A DNA stretch of 64,000 nucleotides from Sialis fuliginosa (taxonomy: Eukaryota; Arthropoda; Insecta; Megaloptera; Sialidae), in the NCBI GenBank assembly GCA_961205875.1, contig OY540812.1, positions 5,394,001 to 5,458,000 on the forward strand. Direction: 5' to 3'. A program made the translations under genes and the position numbers. A model generated the notes under the pieces. The model was not told the DNA's origin, searched no databases, and saw nothing but the letters and a program-made list of their open reading frames with translations. Positions within the stretch are counted from its first letter, which is position 1. The number at the start of each line of letters is the position of its first letter. Below are positions 33,986 to 46,225 of this stretch, one piece after another.

Positions 33986-36900
33986 TAACACTTTTTTATA
34001 TGTATTTTTCTTTCTACTTGCAATTTTTCAACTACACAAATTAGCTTTTACAACTGCAGAAACAAGCTATAACTACACACTAAAATAACCCCTGTTTCTT
34101 TTTCTCTGATGGGTGAACAAAATCTTTGTTGGAGCTTAGTTTACTGTCTAATAAATAGATAACTATCGTTAAATTACAATTTAACTTATAAAATCATAGT
34201 TTATTATTTATAATTCATTAACAGAAATTACAGTTGTAGTATAAAATCAATTAATGCACGTATTTATTGTTTTAATAAATTTACAAGATCAATAAACTTC
34301 GATGAACTATTATAAAGGTAATATCATGTATGAAAACAAATAATACATCATAGTATCTTGAGATACTGCACAAATGTGTAATGCAAAAGCTGAATAAAGT
34401 CTGTACTCATGTACATATGTTTGCTTATTTTACTTGATACCTCTATCGCTAGTAAGCCTTGACACGTTTATAATTAGTGCGAGTGTGTGTGTGTGTGTGT
34501 GTATGTGTGTAATGATGTACTTTCTTTGATCATTCCGTAGTTTATATCATTGTCAAACATTTTTTTGTTGATAAGTTATAGGTCTTATTATTTCCTTTTT
34601 ATTTTTGTGTTTTACAAAAAAATATTTATATTGAAAAAAAAATTTATTGATGTAAAAAATATTTTTTAATCTTGAGATTTTAAGTACCTACCTATTTTAC
34701 TACCCTGTGTATACCAAATTCGTTTCAAGCGGTCAAAAAACGTAAAGAAAACATAAACCACAAACCAATTTTTTAAAGTACTAACAAGGAAATCTTTCCA
34801 TGTGCCATATTCGGATCGAGTTGGATATGTGTAAAATAATAATATATTTCAAATAATGAAGATTTAAAAAATCTATAATACAAAATTTTCATGATTTTTT
34901 ATACTCTTTTTTGAATGGTGACAGTCTAAATTCGAAAAAACTGAAACCGTTTTTGGCGCTTGAAACGAATTTGACAGTAAAAAAGCTCCCTTATCTCCCT
35001 CCCATGCTATTGATAAATTTTTTTGATCAAATCTATGTAGTGAATTACTTTTGTAAATCAGACTTTTCTCTTTAATTTTTTTCGTATCGCTGTACTTTTT
35101 GAACGAGTTATTTATGTTCTAACAAAACAACACTTGATCTTAGAATCCTTATAACTACAGAACAAATGATTAGGAAAGCTGAAAGTATTTTCTTTATAAC
35201 TGGGTCAAAAATAAAAAAAATGGTAAAATAGACGTACAGCGAAAAAAAACAAATTGCAGAGAAAAGTTATCTCTTCAAAACTTCGGGCCTGTGTTGATAT
35301 TTTTTTGCTCATTTTTACACGACCTTTTTTGTGGGCCTGTGATATTAATCTTCTGAATCTTCTCTATACTCCTGACAATGATACAAATGTATGTTTTATT
35401 TATTCCCTATATCCTTCAGTTAAAAAAAAAACACCGGATGAACAGCCAACAAAATATAAACTATCAACAAATAAAGAAGAAAATTACAGCAAGCAAAAAA
35501 ATGTGAATCAAAAAGAAGACATCTGGATAATATTCAACTACATCAATCTAAAGATTATTTAAATGAAGACATTTGTGCAAAACTCATACCAACTTTTTAA
35601 AGATAAAAATCATTTAAATACTACATCCATTCATTACATTGTTTTATTCTGACTGAACGTGATATATTAATGTGTGAAGGACTTAAAATAACCTAAACAT
35701 ATATTGTGTATACACTGAAATTTATAAATAACATTTTATAAACATGTGTGAATTATCATATTTCATTATATTTTCGTTTTTGCAAAAATAAATCTCATGA
35801 AAATAAATAATGATTTGTTAACGTAATGACTGACAACGGATTTTTAATTGACGTTTTAAATAATAATAATATTTATAGTAATACAATAATGTGAATCATG
35901 ACGTATTTATTATTATTTAAGCTAATTCTACCCCAAATCTTATGAAATTGAAGGTCGAGTTTAGCCAAATTCCCAATTTTTAGATAGAATCGTGTATGAT
36001 CATATACAATATTTTTCATCGGGTTGTTTTTTAACTTAACCTATTTTAATTTTTAATTGTATAATCTAATAAATATTATTACCAAAAAATAATTATTTAC
36101 TAAAAAAGTTTGAAACTGATGTTATTTATTTACACATTTATTTCATAAAATGTTGGACACGTTTCGATTTTTTTAATTCTACGTTAGCTTGTAAATTTAG
36201 TTAACAATGTCGTTATCCTAAATGTGTCAGATTCAATCAGCTGTGTTAGATATAAATTATCACAAAAGAATTTAAAGGACTAATTATTGAACACATTCCT
36301 GTTAGTTGTAAAACTTATCTCTTATAAAAATAGAACGAATCTTTCTACCAATATTTTAATTATATTAAACAAAATATTTATTTATAAACATGTATTAAGT
36401 ATTTATATTTATAATTCTTGTAAGAATTTAATGCTAGGTACTTTAATATATTTTTACAAAAACAATAAACAAAGTTTATTTTGCTTTAGAAATTTCGATT
36501 GTTTATTATACTACAAAAACATGTTGAAAAAATTAAGGTAAATAGGCTTTAATTTTTAACATATTACATGAATGTCACCCCAATGAGGGTGTCACCCGGG
36601 GTGGACCGTTCCCCCCGCCCCCCTTAACGAAGTCGCTGCATATATTATCTTAAATAATAACAATTTTAATATGACTGTACAATCTCATTCAGTTTATTGT
36701 CGACAAACTGTTTATGATTGAAACAAGCCTTGTTTTAATAAACTCTTATAGCTTTCAGTACATCAGTTAACAAATTTCGAGGTGATGTATTTTAGTTATG
36801 TCAAATTAACACCGTTGAATGCCAATTGATGTGTACGCAAATGTTTACGAATATTGGCGCCTTTTAGCAGTATAGATGTGTGAACAGTAGCAGTAGAAAG

Positions 36901-37165
36901 TTCGTGGAAGGTTACTTACAATTAGAGTTATGATTATACTTACCTATATTTAACTAAAAAAATGTGGACCTATTTTTTACGGCTTAAATCCAGCACATTC
37001 TAACAACGAAATCTAAAATGGTGGGGCTAACTTTACTGATATAAAATATACCCCTTTCATTTTTTTTTCGATTTTTTCAAATTTTTTTAGTCTTTCATGG
37101 TTCAAGTTTATACTTTACATAGAAATTTCAACTCAAATACATTTTATTATTTATTTTATAACATA
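33986..37165. other. Long non-coding stretch
   Basis: Contains a GT microsatellite (34483-34510). An imperfect inverted pair (AAATTCGTTTCAAGCG near 34717, CGCTTGAAACGAATTT near 34957) may bound a ~265-bp MITE. A solitary GC-rich MITE-like end (GTGTCACCCGGGGTGGACCG) lies near 36588. The 102-codon frame at 35254-35562 has no recognisable product. Confidence 0.5.
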
Positions 37166-37424
37166 ATATCGCTGGTAAAGATCCAGGACCTCCTATCTGA
37201 ATTTTCTGATTTTTTTCGAAAATTTCTTTTTGATACAGTGCGTTCGATATAATTACGGGAAACGTTCAAATTTTATGTTTTACAACAGATATACATTGTA
37301 TTTTGTTCGAAACCTATTTTTGGATTAATTAAATTCGCTGTATCCTCGAAGATATTCAGTTTAAACGCTCCCCTGAATATTTTTTTTTGTCAGATAGGAG
37401 GTCCTGAATCTTCACCAGCGATAT
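37166..37424. mobile_element. 259-bp MITE with ~35-bp inverted ends
   Basis: ATATCGCTGGTAAAGATCCA through GACCTCCTATCTGA (37166-37200) is mirrored by TCAGATAGGAGGTC through CACCAGCGATAT (37390-37424) with two or three mismatches. Both flanks are TA-rich, so the exact target duplication is ambiguous. No coding content. Confidence 0.8.
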
Positions 37425-39555
37425 ATTAAATCGCGTCACAAACGTGAGCGGAAGTGAGTAAAAAATATAATTCGTGAGTCATCGTGAGCAAAAATTACTC
37501 ACACGACCAACTTGCCAAAGGGTAGTAAACAAATTTTCTCCCAAAGATTAAATGTCTGAATTGCACACTGTACCTATATGGAGCCCCAACTTGGGGCCCC
37601 ACGAAGCTATAACACGCCACTGTAAGAACGCAAATTCCTACCTAATTGTAAGGACTGCCCATAAACTACGAAACATTGTGTTAATTTTGACCCCCTTCTC
37701 CACATGCGTACGTAGTTATTAAGGGTCAGCCCCCTAGCTATGCTTCTGGTTTGAGCATATAAATGAAATTTAGAAGTCGATATAGTGACAGTAAAAAATT
37801 TTGCGGTTTTAATTCTCTTTGTACCTTTAGGCCATTTTTTGATAAATTGCTCATAACATTAAAATTATGTAACATGTATATTTAGTATTTCTCCGAACTG
37901 AATCAATTTGTATCATAGTGGGAAATGGGATAGGGGATTCTTGTTTATATCTATTTTTGGGTTGTAATTTTTAATTTAAAAATATATAAACAACTGGGCT
38001 TGTTTTTTTTTAATATGTACCTACTTGTGCTATAAAATATTTATGTCATTGGCGTATCATATGTTTCAATAATATAATAATTTGTCTATATTCAAACTAT
38101 CTTGGATAAGAGCGTTCTAATGATATAAAAATGCGGCAGTTTCCCCATTTAAGTTCTAGTATCTACCAATTCATCGATGTCCAACAATGAATAATGCATA
38201 TTATGTATCTACCAACATTAAAGTAAAATTATTAAACGTTTTGTGGTTTTCGAAATACACTGACATTAAAATCTGTTAATATCCTTCAACGTATTTTTGA
38301 CACATAACATAAATTTCCTCCGATTTGCACTTACAATTTTTACAACATCCAGACGGCTAGTTGGATGACGTCATTAACCACTGTTGGATTTTCACACATC
38401 TTGTTACTAGGCAATGTAGTTCAGAGATTTGTTTTTGATGTATTGGATTTAGATATTAGATCATAGAGAATTGAATGTATCATAATTTTGCTTCAAATAA
38501 CTTTTAAGTTTCGTTTCGGACTTGACTTTATTGAATTGATAGTCTCGTCTCAATCTCCTCTCGTGAAAATTGAGAGACCAAAAAGAGTATCGGCGTGCAG
38601 CCCTACTTCTAGGTATGGGAAGTTTTATTTTTTGATTTTCATTTCGGCAAATTTTTAGTTTTTTCATAGTTGAAATTAATTACTAATGATTGTATTAAAA
38701 AATAATGTAACTATTGTTATGTATGACGAAACGTGGGCTGGATTTAAAAAATGTAAAACAATCCAGTTGACGCAATATAATCATATTATAGAGAATATAT
38801 AACATTTTAGGCTTTCGTGGTGTGTGACAGGGAAGAAAATTGAAGAAGGAAAACATTGACATATTGAACATTTTGAAAAGAAAAGGTCATTTGAAAATAA
38901 ATCTGTCCAATTTTTTAATAAAAAAAATTCTGGTTACGCCACTGCTTCTAACGATTCGTTATTGTTTTATTTTATTAATATTTTTTAATGATTTCATATT
39001 TTTTTCAATATAACTACAGTTATAATGCGTGAAAATATTAAAATAAAGGCTTTGATTTTTTAGATGAACGCATTCTGCCATCTAGTGGAGAACTTTATGA
39101 AAGCTCTGTTAAGTTTTCAACAGATGTTCGCGCTTAGTCAGCTTAAAATAAGTATAAGTAGTAAAATCTAATATGTTCCGTACGTTTACACAGATGGCGA
39201 GAGTTTATAAATGGTTCGAAAACTGGGAAGATAAATTATTTAAAAATTAAATTCAATATGTTATCGATTTTTAAATTTTGGGGTAGTTAGTTTTATTTGG
39301 TATTAGTGTTTTTTTGATTTAATGATACTTGACTTTTAATAATGAGTAAAAGTATAATTTTTATGGTGTATTATTTAAACGAGATTACACTGGTTGAAAC
39401 TATGATTTTGGCCAAGAAATCCTAGTTTTATAGCATATTTGAACGTGTTTTTTATATGTCACTTTTATGTCACATTTATTTTCGAAAATAAGTCTATGTA
39501 CTAAATACTAGTGATATTTATAAAGTATTTTATTACAAACATTTAAGTAGGCTAT
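37425..39555. other. Non-coding stretch with MITE fragments
   Basis: GGAGCCCCAACTTGGGGCCC and AACACGCCACTG near 37600, and GGTTACGCCACTG near 38935, look like solitary ends of GC-rich MITEs. The minus frame at 38461-38667 has an Arg-rich segment (PRSRAARRYSFWSLNFHERR) vaguely like a non-LTR retroelement tail, but this is too weak to call. Confidence 0.45.
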
Positions 39556-39887
39556 TGTCCGGTATCATAAAGGACCTAACAAATTTGTTAGCTAACAAAC
39601 ACTTTCAACTGAGGTATCAAACATATATGACAGTTCTTTTGGAGTTTGTTGATGACTTTGACAAGTTTCGCGCACGCGTTGAAGGTAAATACAAACGGTA
39701 TTAAAACAGTGGTGATGTTATGAAAATTATTTTGTACGGTCAAAGATGCCAACTGTGTTACAATTAGTTGAAGTGTCACTGCTCTAAATTCCATAACTAA
39801 TCCATAGATACTAGTACAGTATTAATACCCCATATGAATGTAATTGCTAGCTAACAAATTTTGTTAGGTCCTTTATAATACCGGGCA
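39556..39887 (-). mobile_element. MITE family D, full copy carrying an open frame
   Basis: Starts TGTCCGGTATCATAAAGGAC, ends with the inverse of TGCCCGGTATTATAAAGGAC, and has TAT on both sides (39553-39555 and 39888-39890). On the minus strand it carries an open frame of up to 68 codons beginning MEFRAVTLQLIVTQLASLTV, then QNNFHNITTVLIPFVFTFN and ACAKLVKVINKLQKNC. The 190-bp copy at 12806 is the same sequence with its centre deleted, which implies recent common descent. Confidence 0.85.
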
Positions 39888-39890
39888 TAT

Positions 39891-41429
39891 GAAAAACAAA
39901 AATCACAATAACAACAATCAAAATAACAAATGAATATTTGAAAACAAAAAACTAACACAAAAAAAATGTTCTTACTTTTTTTTAAAATAAATATGACAAG
40001 ACATATCGTTGTAAAGTAGAGTAAAAAACACTAACAAATAATTATCTCATTTAATCGAATCTGTATCTCTTACAATTTAGGAAATCCCCATCCATTTCAC
40101 GTTTATCTTGGACACTATGTATACATATAAAATAAGGATTTCTTGGTCCAAATCAGTTTTCTACCTGTGTAGTTAAATGCGATCAACAAAACAAGTTAAT
40201 TTTAAAAAGTAATGCTTACAATTGGCGGAAAAACTGTATTAATTAACCTTATAAATATTATTTCATTTCTTTCAACCAAAAATGCGTTTAATGAAAAAAC
40301 TAAGTATAGGTACCACATTCAATTAAAAATAATAATAAAATGTATTAAAATTTTGTAAAACGTTTTCTTTAAAACTTTGTTTTTATTTTTTAATTAATAT
40401 ATAAACAAAACTAATTATATACATGAATGTGAAATTCGTGTAAAATAATTAAATTTTTCCTAACAATTTACGAAGTTAATTTCAAACGAAATCCAATAAT
40501 GATATTGACAGGTTATAATTAACAAAAATAACACTGACACATTTTTTGATTTATAACCAATTGTTATTTACTGAAATCTTCTGCTATTAATAACTCCATT
40601 GGACTGTTTTAGACATAGCGATAGGTTTTTTTACAGTCGTATCCAAATTTAGATCAACACATTGGTAATAATATTATAAATAGAACAAACATTATTTGGA
40701 AAACATTCCTCAAATTTTTGATACAGATGTATATAATGTAAGTACAAAGTATTTGTTTCCAGTCAAATTATATGACCAATACAATTACTTTGAAAATTTG
40801 AAAAATTTTGATTTTACAATTAAAAAAAAATGTGTTTTGATACAAAATCATAATTTGACGTGTGTTAGTAAATATTATTACAGAAATTAAAATAATAAAC
40901 ACAATATTTGCCACTTTTGTATGAAGGAAGTAATAAATTTCAGCATTAATGTCTCATGAATTGTGCGAATTTTCTTATTCAATAAAAAATTATTTTCCAT
41001 TATTATAACGCATCAAATAATTGTATATTATATATAATTATGTTATAATAATATAACATAATATAATATAAAGGTATATTTCTGAATTTTTAATTTGAAA
41101 CATCACTATTTGTACATTATATTATTGTATTTAATTGTTATTTATTACATTTTTAACCTGATGATGAATCTGTGATTCGAAAGCTTGCAGTTCTTTTTCT
41201 TAAATGAATTTCTGACGTTTACGCAAGTAAGCTATCATCAATTATGTTATACATATATTATGTATAATATATAATTATCTTAGAGCCTGGCGTGGGGAGT
41301 CAACAAGCATTTTTTTGCTTTGAAAAAATATATTGTTAGGTTTTTTCTTAGCCGAAAGAGGTTTGCCAAAAATCCTAGCCTGGGGGTCTGCGATAGAATG
41401 TAGAAGCTATGATAGAACTTACTCCTTAC
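39891..41429. other. Non-coding stretch
   Basis: A+T-rich. A hammerhead-like core at 41158-41182 is listed separately. The frame at 40696-40890 is not convincing. Confidence 0.5.
41158..41182 (+). ncRNA. Hammerhead-like core, probably decayed
   Basis: CTGATGA (41158-41164), a perfect 5-bp stem II (GAATC/GATTC around a TGT loop) and GAAA (41179-41182) follow the hammerhead order exactly. Stem I is barely supported (one pair) and stem III is short (AGCT), so the ribozyme is probably inactive. No Penelope coding remnant was seen next to it. Confidence 0.4.
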
Positions 41430-41431
41430 AA

Positions 41432-41663
41432 CGAGTTAACAAAATTTGCAAGCTTGCAAGCATTTTCAAATGAGGTTTCAAACCTATCTGACAGTTCTCT
41501 TGAAATTTCAAGTGTTTGACAAATTATGAAAATTATTTTGTATAGTCAAAGTCGCCAACTGTGTTTTAATTAGTTGAAGTATCACTGCTCTAAATTCGAT
41601 AACTAATCCATAAATACTATCACAGAATTAATCCCCATTTGAAAGTACTTGCAAGCTTGGAAA
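41432..41663 (-). mobile_element. MITE family D, degraded copy
   Basis: AACAAAATTTGCAAGCTTGC on the left and GAAAGTACTTGCAAGCTTGG on the right are the inner inverted parts; the outer termini are lost. On the minus strand EFRAVILQLIKTQLATLTIQ is readable before a deletion shifts the frame. Confidence 0.7.
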
Positions 41664-44600
41664 TTCACATAAATAGAAACATATGCACAGAAAAAGACAA
41701 TACGAAACAGTGAAGGTAATAAATACCATTTGTTTAATTCACTGATGACGTATTGAACGTTATAAACGTCATGAAAACACCTTTCTATGATGCAATTTAC
41801 ACATGTCAACATTTATTTGAACATTATGTTTTCGGATCCTTTGATAGAAGCTTTATTTGCCATTTACATTTTTTAAATTTATGTGACATCGTAAATTATG
41901 ATGAAGGATTTATAAAGATAAAAACTTCCTAGAGTTCGAGATGAAAGTAGAATATTTGTAAGTTAAAATGTAAACCATTCCAGTAGCGACTCGTGATTAA
42001 AATTTGTGTGCTTTATTACAATTGCACAACTTTTGGAAAACATTAATCCCAATTTTGTTCACGTAGGGACGAATTTTATTGATAATATAAGAATATACAC
42101 TGAAAACAAATATATATTGATTCAAGTAAATAAAGTATTTGTGCAGCAGCTAATATTAGGGTCAAATAAATATTTCTTTGAGTGAAATAATTTGCTTTAA
42201 TACGATCAAATTCAACATTATTTATAAGAATTACAAATTATTCAAATCAATAAATTGATTCGATGCATCATGTAAATAACAGTTGAATTGAACCAAGTTT
42301 TCCTTTATTTCATTTAAAAAAATATTATTTCCGTTCAACCCAATAATTATACGTGCTTATTTATTGAAGGGGGGAGGGGAATAAACGGGATGTCTCGAGC
42401 AAAACTCGTGTACTTGAGTTATCTTTTCTAAAGGTATGGTCTGAGTCAGCGCACAGCGGATTTCAAATCACGCAAGTGGAATTGACTATGTATCTATTAA
42501 ATTTTTCTTCTTCAGTGTATAAGATATTAAGATCGATTGAGTATTTTACAAACTCAAGAGAAAGTTTTGAAAAATATGTTGTGTACAAAATCACAGGAAA
42601 AAACTATTCCATTTTATTAATTCAATATACAATTTTTTTAATTTACGATTCATCGCTATTTGTTTTATAAACTGTTTTAATTGTTAGTTGTTAATTAAGC
42701 TTTATTAAAGAATTATTTAACAATAAATAGCACAGTGGATATACTAATTGTAACTTACATCGATAGCATATTTAAATAAATATTTTTTCTGTTAAAAAAT
42801 TGTAATTATAAATAACATTTTAAATATAATAGAAATAATGTTTGTGTTACACATATTACATAATTTACTTACAAATTAAAATAATATCGAAAAAATGAAA
42901 CGTTTGAAAACGTAAGGACGGTAGAATCGTCAAAAACAAGGTGTTTAAATATATATTTAAATTCAGTTTTGATTTTACGAAATTTACGTCGACAAACTTA
43001 GACAGTTTGTTGACAAGGACGGGAAAGCGTTTAGCCGAAATATAATTTAACAACGTCCTTTTCTATTCTAGATTTGGTTGAGGTACTAATATTTGTGCCA
43101 AGATTTTGCTGTCGTAAGTGGGCACATCAGTTGATATTAGAGCAATGTGGAGCTTATTTAAATGAGTACAAAAGGACGACATGCGGGAAAACGTGTGTTT
43201 GTTTATATACAGGGGCGGATTTATGATAAGGGAGGGGCTGAAGGGTAGACTGGGTTTGACTTCAAGAAAAAAATTAATATTAATTTTTAAATGTTAAAAA
43301 TTAAATATTTTCTTTTTGATCAACTAAAATCAGAGATGTAGCTAGGGCTCGTTGCGCCCTTAATCATTTATTTAATATATAGGAACATTTTTTGGACATC
43401 ATACGTCACTGTTAGCGCCACATTGGGGTTGATTTTTATAGACTCTGCGCCCCCAGTAGGAGTTGATTTCGTCAACCCCTAACTACACATCTGATAGTGG
43501 TGTGATAGTTGTGTAAATAATTTTCTAATAAATTCGTCGAGTATCAGATAATGATTTCCTTGGTTGGCTAAATTATGTACAAATTCCTTTGAAAATTAGT
43601 TTAACTTTTTTGAGTTGGAGAATGGAGGGTTAAAACTTGTTTTATTATAATTTGAACAATATAAGCTATATATTGTTCTACGTTTATGATTATTAGCTCC
43701 AGATCTTTCGTGTCCCCTTAATATCGCCAGGAAAGACGTATTTTTATGTCAAAATTACCCAAAAATAGAATCATTAAACGATTAGACCCATTTTATGTTT
43801 AAACTGAAAGAGTGTTGAAACATGAAACGAATTATCTGGTGGAAAAGGAAAACTGTAAATGTTAAAGTACTGGAAAAAAACTATGCAATAAATAATCTAT
43901 AAAACCCCTATTGTTAGTTATTGTAATGCCTATGTACTCTATAGTTCATACATAATTTATTAGAATTGACATAATATCATATTTGAAATTCCTGCTATAC
44001 AACCTATGTGTAAATTATACAGTAATTACTAAAATAATGTTAAGAAATCAGACAGTTTCCTTAAAATATAATGATTATATTCATTAAGTTTTAAGCACCG
44101 TGAATATGCGAAATAGTTTTTGAAATGACCGTCACTGAAGAAATGTGCAATAGTTTATTATTATGAAAATATTCGCAGCATTTCTATTTTTGACCAATAA
44201 CCATGTACTTTATAGTTATTTTATTAATTTTAAAACACATTTTATTTTCTCTTCCACCTATTAATTGGATTTTAATGATTTCTATATCCTACTCATTTAA
44301 TTTAATTTTAGTTTCGATATTCTATGTAATATTTATGACCACAATTTCGTTGTGTTATTGACCTCATAATTTAGATTTGAAAAACATTCTTTTTGATGTA
44401 CATTTTGAATTTCCGGGTTCGTTATCGTATTTAAAATTAATTTAGTCTTTGATAAACTTTTTTGATTTTGAAAACTCGTTACAAAATTAAGTACCAAAAA
44501 CAAATTGATAACTTTATTACCTATATACGTATATGATTTGAATTATACCGTAACAATTATATTCTGATACAACTCTTTATCGACGATTGGCGTTATTTTA

Positions 44601-44730
44601 GCAACCCATTCTTTACCAAAAAACAATTAAAAGTACCGTTATGTTATTTAGTATATCATGTAGAACAATTATGCAATTTAAATTAGTCTTAATAAAAATT
44701 TCCAGCATGAAAGTACAATATATAGAGACA
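41664..44730. other. Long non-coding stretch with MITE ends
   Basis: CAGGGGCGGATTTATGATAA near 43210 looks like a left end of a hAT-type MITE without a visible partner. CAGAGATGTAGCTAGGG (about 43331) and its rough inverse CCCCTAACTACACATCTG (about 43475) may bound a ~162-bp element, but no 8-bp duplication is seen. Remaining DNA is featureless. Confidence 0.5.
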
Positions 44731-44734
44731 TAAT

Positions 44735-45240
44735 ATTTAAAAAATGGCTTGGTGATGAATTTATGTTTTCTGATGAGAAGTTATTTGTTCTGGAGCAATC
44801 CCACAGTTCCCAGTAAGATAAAGTTTTGTCTGCTAGGATTGAGGACATTCGGGAAGACAAAAGACACGTTCCAAGATTCTAGAATGCTGCGTCTGTTATG
44901 GTTTGGGGCGCCATCATCCCAAGTGGTAAATTACCTTTAATTTTTATTGAAAAAGGCGTAAAAATCAATGCAAAATACTATTTGGAGAAAGTATTGAATA
45001 AAAATGTCATGATAAATGCCAAAAATTTTTCCCACACAGCAAACATTTTTGAAGCATGGTGTAAGGATAATTTGGTTGATTTTTTGTTGAAGAATAAATG
45101 GGCGCCAAGCTCTCCAGATTAAAAATTCTCAAATTTGCTGCAATTTAAGAATGTTATTATCAAAATTTGGAACAAAATGCCAAAGGAAACAGTGCGTGCC
45201 GCTTGCGAGCCTTTGAATTTATAAATTTTCAATACATATG
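44735..45240 (+). pseudogene. Decayed Tc1/mariner-superfamily transposase
   Basis: Successive frames read FMFSDEKLFVL (first catalytic Asp), then VMVWGAIIPSGKLPLIFIEK, GVKINAKYYLEKVLNKNVM, HTANIFEAWCKDNLVDFLL and KNKWAPSSPD, and finally IWNKMPKETVRAACEPLN. This follows the mariner-type order. The segment with the second catalytic Asp (before HTA) is deleted, stops interrupt the frame at about 44817 and after SSPD, and frame shifts are present. The helix-turn-helix N-terminus is absent. It is an inactive internal piece; inverted ends were not located. Confidence 0.82.
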
Positions 45241-45699
45241 TCTACTTTAAGAATTGAATAAAAACTTAACTGAAAATTTATTATAAATTTAATATTTTAG
45301 CGTTTTCATTTCTATCAGTATATAATTGTCACGATGTAATTACCAACTTTAGCACTAAAAAATCATTTCCCCATATTATTTAAATGGAAAACGGGACCCC
45401 CCTTTGTGGCACCTCTTAAAATTGAACTACAGCGTGACGATTTATTTTAGATCATAAACTAATTTATTTCGTAACGAGAGTGAATGTTCATTTTTTTGAA
45501 ATTACTGTTCACGTGTGTTAAAGAATAAATACCGAAAAAGGGTTGCTAAAAACGTTGTTTATTTAAAGACCAGCACTTTTGAAATAACGTCAAAAGTATA
45601 AATTTGATGTCACCTGTTGACCTCCACGTGATAGACCTTATTTCCTCCAGCTTTTAAAACATGTAACTAATATTAGTAGTCGTTTGATAACACGTACAC
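45241..45699. other. Non-coding stretch
   Basis: A+T-rich. Nothing recognised before the GC-rich island that follows. Confidence 0.5.
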
Positions 45700-46225
45700 G
45701 TTTGAACGTAGCCTGAAGCGTTCTGTGGACGCGATGTTTCGGCAGATTGTCAAGATTTCCTATAGGATATTTTTGCCCGTCGGCTAAGAGTGCGCTCAAG
45801 TGAAGTTATTAGCGCGGCGGTGGGAGCAAGACGCGTCGGTAGTTGTTCGCCCGCGGTGTTGACGCGATGTGCCGTACCCTAGTGGCACCTAATGTCGTCG
45901 TCGTCGTCGTCGGCGGCGATCAAGATATCGCCGACAGCGGTATCGTGGTTGTGTAACTTCAGGTCAATATATCTACAGGAAAAGTTATCAAGTGCCATGT
46001 GCTAAAACAACTAGTGTAAAATTCGAATCTTTTGGGTGTAGTTTTCGTTGTGCAATGCGGGGATCTTTAAAAGTGCAATAATTTTCTCAACATACAGTGG
46101 TGCCAAATTGTTTTTTTACAAAGTTTGATTATAGATTAGGAAAATTCTAGTGAAATTATGTGGTGTAGCAAGATTTTTCAGTTCAGTGTAACATATTTTT
46201 GGTCCGAAAAGTGAAAATATCAAGT
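45700..46225 (+). promoter_or_regulatory. GC-rich island, candidate promoter/5' UTR of the RhoGAP gene
   Basis: The strongest GC- and CpG-rich segment of the window lies at about 45715-45960 in otherwise A+T-rich DNA. It includes GCGCGGCGGTGGGAGC and a GTC/TCG trinucleotide run (45892-45914). Two short upstream-type frames occur: 17 codons from ATG at 45734 and 29 codons from ATG at 45867 (a poly-Val run). Possible donors are CAG/GTCAAT near 45962 and CAA/GTGAGA near 46220. It is on the same side as, and about 8 kb before, the RhoGAP start. Linking it to that gene is inference. Part of its left edge may be a decayed ribozyme-like repeat. Confidence 0.35.

Noticed and set aside
35254..35562. 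102-codon open frame
   Set aside because: Low-complexity Lys/Asn-rich C-terminus, no splice or promoter context and no family motif; expected by chance in A+T-rich DNA of this length.
38461..38667. Arg-rich minus frame as a non-LTR retrotransposon tail
   Set aside because: Similarity is only an impression; no reverse transcriptase or zinc-knuckle motif is nearby.
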